Positions 51,001 to 57,000 of a stretch of 64,000 nucleotides of DNA are shown one piece after another. Each line of letters begins with the position of its first letter. The first letter of the stretch is position 1. This DNA comes from Azoarcus_F sp036734105 (GTDB lineage: Bacteria > Pseudomonadota > Gammaproteobacteria > Burkholderiales > Rhodocyclaceae): NCBI GenBank assembly GCA_036734105.1, contig DAIMZH010000013.1, positions 1 to 64,000 on the forward strand, in the 5' to 3' direction. The translations under genes were made by a program, and so were the position numbers. The notes under the pieces are model-generated. The model did no database searches. It saw nothing but the letters and a program-made list of their open reading frames with translations, and was not told where the DNA came from.

Positions 51001-54000
51001 GCCAAAGTCCAGATCATTCAGGGCAAAGCCCAGGCGCTTGTCCGGGTCATTGCCATTGACACCGGCAAATGCCGAAACACCGCTGGCGCCCAGGGTCAGC
51101 ATCTGTACCGCAGTGGTCTCGCTATCCCCGGCCAGCATCACGCTTTCGGTGCTGCGCTGGAAGGCAAACCCTCCGCTGGTCTGGAAGAAACCCGACACAT
51201 CGATATCAAACTCACCGGCGACTTCCAGCAACTCGCCACGGCCACCATCCATGGCTAGCTGCAGCGAAGCCTCGGGGCCAGTCGCGACATCGAGCGGCGC
51301 GGCAAGGAAGTCGACCAGGCGACCGTCGGCAGAGGCCAGATTGATCGACACGCTGGCGTTGCTGCCGGTCACGCTCAAGCCGTCAAAGCCGACCAGGCCA
51401 AGCTGGCCTGCGTTGGCAGTCAGGGCGGTCCAACTGCGCGTAGCATCGGCGCGGTCGGTGAGTATGGCCAGGGCCAGATCAAGCTGTTGCAGGCCAAGCC
51501 CGGTAGCACCGGCATCAAGGCTGCCATCGGCGCCAATGCCACCATTCAAACCGGCAAAAGCGGTGAGGTTTTGCGCACCAAGCTGCAAGGCGTCAACCTG
51601 AACCTCGTCGCCATTGTCGAGATTGACCGTCTTGACTGACTGGCTGACCGCCAGCCCGCCACGCAGGCTGACGAAACCGCCGACGCTGAGGTGGATGTCT
51701 CCAGCCGCTTCGAGCAACTCGCCACGCGACGCGGCCATGTCGAAGACCGCCTCTGTGCCCGGTCCGATCGCCACGGCAAGATGCTTGTCAGGATCGGCTT
51801 TACCACCAAAGTCCAGCAGGCTGCCATCAGTCGCAGCGCGGTTGACGGTAAGCGACAGATTCTCGCCAGCCAGCGTCACCGCATCTTCCAGCCCCACGAG
51901 GCCGAGGTAGTTGGCAACACCCTGCAGGGCAAACCACTGACGTGCGGCCTCCCCGTCGGGCACGCCTTGCTCGTTGAACAAGGCCAGCGCAAAGCTCAGC
52001 TCCTCAAGCGCCAGCCCGGTGGCATCTTCAGTGCCGCCAGCGCTGCCTATGAACGCGTTGATGCCGCCACCGCCAAGTGTCAGCCGGTCAACCGCAACTT
52101 CGGATACCACGCCGTCGGCATCTGCAACCGATACCGTTCCTGCCGAACGCTCAAAGGCAAAGCCTCCGTCAAGCGACAGGAAGCCGAACACATCCAGCGT
52201 CATCTGCCCGCTGATGCGGGTCAGGGCGCCATCAAGGCCGTCCATGTCCAGGGTGAAGGTGTCAGTCGCACTCACCGCCACGTCGAGTCCGCGCTGACCG
52301 AAGTCCACCACCAGGTTGGGGTCGACATTAGCGACCAGGTCCGGGCGGGCGACTGTCTCTCCCTGCTGCTCAACCGTCAGCGCGGCTGAAGCTGGCAAAG
52401 CCTCGGCACTGATCTGTAGCAGGCCAACATCCTGACCTGCCAGCGAACCCTTGAATTCGATATCGAATACGCCAGCGTCACGCCGCTGAACGCTCAGCTC
52501 GACACCTGCCACACCAGCAGCGTCGAAGGCAGCCAGCAAAGCCGACCTGACCTGTTGCGCGCTGGCGTCGGACGACAAACTGGCGGTTTGAATGGTCTCG
52601 CCAGCAAAGTCGCCACCAAGCACGAAGCTGGTCTGCGCATCGCTGCGCACGCTGACGCGCTGCACCTCGTTGTCTGCAGGGGTGGTCACGGTGACCGCTT
52701 CGCTGCGGCTTTCGCCGCGCTGCACCACCGACAAGGCAAGCTGGCTGGCTGGGGTCACCACATTGATGGTGACCGGCGCCAGCGCCTGTCCGGCCAGGTC
52801 GCCGCCAAAACTGATCGTCCAGTCACCCGGCGTGCCGGTGACGTTGATGCCGCTGACGCCAAGCGCGGTGTTCAGCGCGCTCGCCACTGCGCCTGCGCTG
52901 GCATTGGCCTGCAGGGCTGCGGTGTGGACGGCGGCGGCGCCGTCCACAGACACAGCCAGGGTGAAGGTGCTGCCAGTCGGTGCCGACAAGGACACCTGCT
53001 GCACCGCGGCCACCGACTCCAGCACATTGGTGACGCTTCGTGCAGAACCCTCACGCAGGGTGCTGATCTGGATATCGTTGATGGCGGCGGTCTTGGAGAC
53101 CAGTGCAAGCTGCGCAACATCGACAAAGCCAAGGCTGCGTGTAAAGTCGATGAAATAACGCGGGTCACGCGCCGTCGAGGTCTTGTCGAAGCTGACCTTG
53201 GCGTTGCCTGCACCAAAAAGCCCATCCATCCCGGTCTGCAGCACCTTGAGATTGCGCTCCGGGCTGCTGTTCGAGAAGTCGAGCAAACCGGTGCTGCGTG
53301 TGTCGCCGCTGTCCGGGTCAGTGTAGGAAAGTTCGTAGCGTGAATTGGTCTTGATGGTGGTGCCAAAGAAGGCAATCTGCTGCCGCTCGCGGACGTTTTC
53401 GCCCTCAACGGACTGCCCGGTCACCTGTTGCTCACCTTGGGTGATGACGTTGACCGACACCGACGGTGTGACGGTGCGCAGACTCACACCCATGGCAGAC
53501 AAATCCTGCCCGGCCAGCGCACCGGCAAAGACAATGTCAAAGCCCGCTGCGCGGCTGCCGCTGACGCTGACATCCGCCCCGGCAATGCCATCAAATGCGG
53601 CCAGCGCGGCCTGAATGCGGTCAATCAGCGCGGCATCACTGGCGGCTGCGTCCAGCGTAAAGCGCTGGGTCTGTCCTTGCCAGCCCAGAACCACCTCGCC
53701 TACGCTGCTGCCAACTACCAGGCGCAACTCGGTGTTGGTCGACACCGGATTGAGGGTGACCGCATCCTGTGCCGGGCTACCGGCAACGCGCTCCACCACG
53801 CCGGCATCCACAGCCGAAGCCTGCGCCTCAAGCGTCAGCGCCGAGAAATCCTCACCGGCAAGCGTGCCACCAAAGACGATGGTAAAGCCGAGCTCCTGGG
53901 AGCCACGCACCTCGATCTGTCCGCGGACATCTGCCTCCGCCCTGCCGCTGGCGATCAGCAAGTCTTCAAGCTTGCGGCGCATCTCGTTGCGAACCGACTC

Positions 54001-57000
54001 GGCAGTGCGTTGACCAGCCAATGCAAGCGACGCACTGGCACCGCCAAAACTGAACAGCAGCGAACCGATCACCAGATCGGTGTCCAGACGCAGCACGGTG
54101 TCGAGCTTGAGCGGGGTTTGTGCGATCGGGTCGCCCGCCGTGCTGAGGTTGCGGTTGATGGCCAGCGACAGCGACTCGGTGGACACCGTCAGACCATCAA
54201 TGCCGACAAAGGCCGCCGAACCCACCGAGCTTTGCAAGGCCATCCATTTGCGCGCTTCGTTGGCACGGTCGCTCATCAGGGCGAGCGCAAAATCGGCGTC
54301 CTGCAGATCAAAGCCCGTCGCGCCCGGGCTGCCGCCATTGACGCCGGCAAAGGCCGAGACAGACTGCGCTCCTATGGTCAGCAGGTCTACCCTGACCTCG
54401 TCGCCATTGGACAGCAAAACATCGGTAATCGAACGCTCAAAGGCAAACGAGCCGGAAATCGCAAAGAACCCGGCCACCTCCAGCGACAGATCACCAGCGG
54501 CCCGGACAAGCTCACCCAGCTCTGCCGAGAAAGCAATCGCGACGCTTTCACCCACACCGGTAAACACGGTCAGCGGGTTGCGGGCAAAGTCGATCAGCGA
54601 ACCATCGGCGGCAGCCGTGTTCAACTCGAGCAGCAACAGGCTGGCTTCCAGCGTGACCTCGGGTACGCCCAGCAAGGCCACCGACGAGGTTGTGCCACGC
54701 GCCGCCATCCAGTTGCGCTGCCCCTCACGTTCGCTGACCAGGGAGAGGGCAAAATCGAGCTCCAGCACCTCCAGCCCCATGCGTTCGGCGCTGCCACCAA
54801 CCCCGGCAAAGCCGCTCAGGTTGGCGCCCCCCAGTGTCAGCACATCGGCTGACACCTGCACCGCGTCAGCTACCGCATCCGGGCTGGCCGCCACTGCAAA
54901 ATCGCGCTGAAACTGACGCACCGCAAAGTCGCCGCTGACGGTGAAGAAGTCGGCAACCCGGATCAGACCACCAGACACCCCCACCCCGAGCAGATCGGTC
55001 GCGCCCAGTGTGCCGAAGGTGTACTCCACGGTGCCAACCGAAATGGTCTCGCCAGTCCAGTCAATGCCGGTCGTGTTCTTGAACAGCGCAGCCTGGTCAG
55101 CCGACAGTTCGATCAGGCCACCCAGGTCTGCAAACAGTGCGCCATTCGCCTCCAGGGCAATGCCGTTTTCAAGAATCACCAGACCCACGCTGGCACCCAC
55201 CGCGCCTATGCCAAAATCACCCGCGCTGAGGGTGGCGATGGCATCGTTGGCAATGGCCACTATCCGGTCCAGCGTCTTTTCAAAGCCAAACTCACCGCTC
55301 AAGACCACGTTGGCGCCGAAGCGGAAATCGACCTCACCAAAGAGCTTGAAGCCGTCGAGCGAGAAATCGAAATCGACAGGGGTCAGCTCTGGCAACAAGC
55401 CTTGAATGCCGAGGGAAGGCCAGTCGACATTGAAAAGGCTGAGGTCCAGGCCGGGAAGGTTGAGCCGGGGAAGATTGAAAACAATCTCGGGCAAGGACAG
55501 GTTTGGCCAGTCGATGTTCAGGTCGGGAAACGCCAGCGACAGCTCAGGCAAGGACAGGTTGAGCTGTGGCAGGCCGGGCAGCAGGGCAAGCAAGGCATCA
55601 ACGTCAAGCGAAATGCCCGGGATATTGATCTCCGGGAGCTTGAGCAGCAGCTCGCCGAGCGACAGCTCTGGCCAGTTGATTGCCGGGAAATCAATGCCGA
55701 GACGGCCAAGGTCGAAATCCGGGAAGCTCAGGTTGAAGTTCGGCAGCGAGGGCAGGCTGAGGTCTGCAAACGGGAAGCGCACCGCAGAGAGATCGAAATC
55801 CGGCAACTGGATGTCAGGCAGGTTGAGCAGGTCCAGCCCGAAGGTGTTGAAGCTGAAAGGCAGATTGATCGGCAGTATGGACAAGTCGGCCACTAGCGGC
55901 GTGACCCCATCAGCCTTGGTCAAGGCCACGGAGCCCACCGACAGCGATCCGATGGTGCCGAATTCGCCCGCAATGGTGCCCAGCACGGCGCTGCCGTTGA
56001 GACCGCCGAAGCTGAGCATCGCACCACCCGGCACGCTGCCAACGCTGAGGGCGGTGCGAGCATCTGTGACCGACAGCAAAAAGCCTGACTCGGTCAGGCC
56101 ATTGACTGTGAAATCGGTGGTGCGCACGCCAAAGCGGCCCGACAAGGTGTAGGCAACCGGCCCAAGCGACAGGCTCAGGTCCAGATCAGCATCGACCGCC
56201 AGAAAGTCGTGCAGTGTTTCGAGCGAGTAGTCAAACGCAAGCTCGCCGATCTGCCCGGCCATCGCCTGCCCGGTAGTGTTGAAGCCGATATTGACGTTGC
56301 GCACTGCGCTCAGGTCAATCCCCGCCAGCGGCTGGTTGGCAGCATCAGTGAGCGCCAAGCTGCCAACGCGCAACATGCCAGCCAGACCGGCTTCGGAGAT
56401 GAGCGCCGCGCCGCTGATCTCACCGGCCGCAAAACGTGCGCCGCCAGCATTCAGCATCAGGCTACCGTTGGCCACCGACAACTCGATCGCGCCATCAGAC
56501 AACGGTAGCGACAAGGTGATGTCGCCACTCAGCGCTGCGGCACCCAGGTTCAGGGTGGCACTTGTTGCCAGCGTGAGCCAATCCCGGCCGTCGTCAAAGC
56601 TCAGGTCGAAGGTCGCGCCGGTCAGATCATCAAAGGCACCGAAGATGAAGTCGGCGTCGATGCTCGTACCGGCAAAGTCGGCTATGGTGGAAAAGTAGTC
56701 TGAGTTAAGTGCCATGCCGACCGCGTTGAGCACGACCGCGTTGGGGACCCCGACGAGGTAGTCAAGCCAGGCGGTGTGTGCCGCCTCCAGCCCTGCCACC
56801 ATCTCGTGCGCCACCAGCTTCAACTCGCCCGCAGTGCTGGCATCACCGGTCTGCACCAGCTCGAAAAAAACGTTTTGGTTGGGCAGGAACAGCCCTTGCA
56901 CCGAGGTAAAGCGGCCCTCAACCGAACCGTAACTCAGAATGACGAACTCATCGCCGGCCTGCGGCACGAAGTCGTCCCACAGCTCTACCACCAGCGTGCC

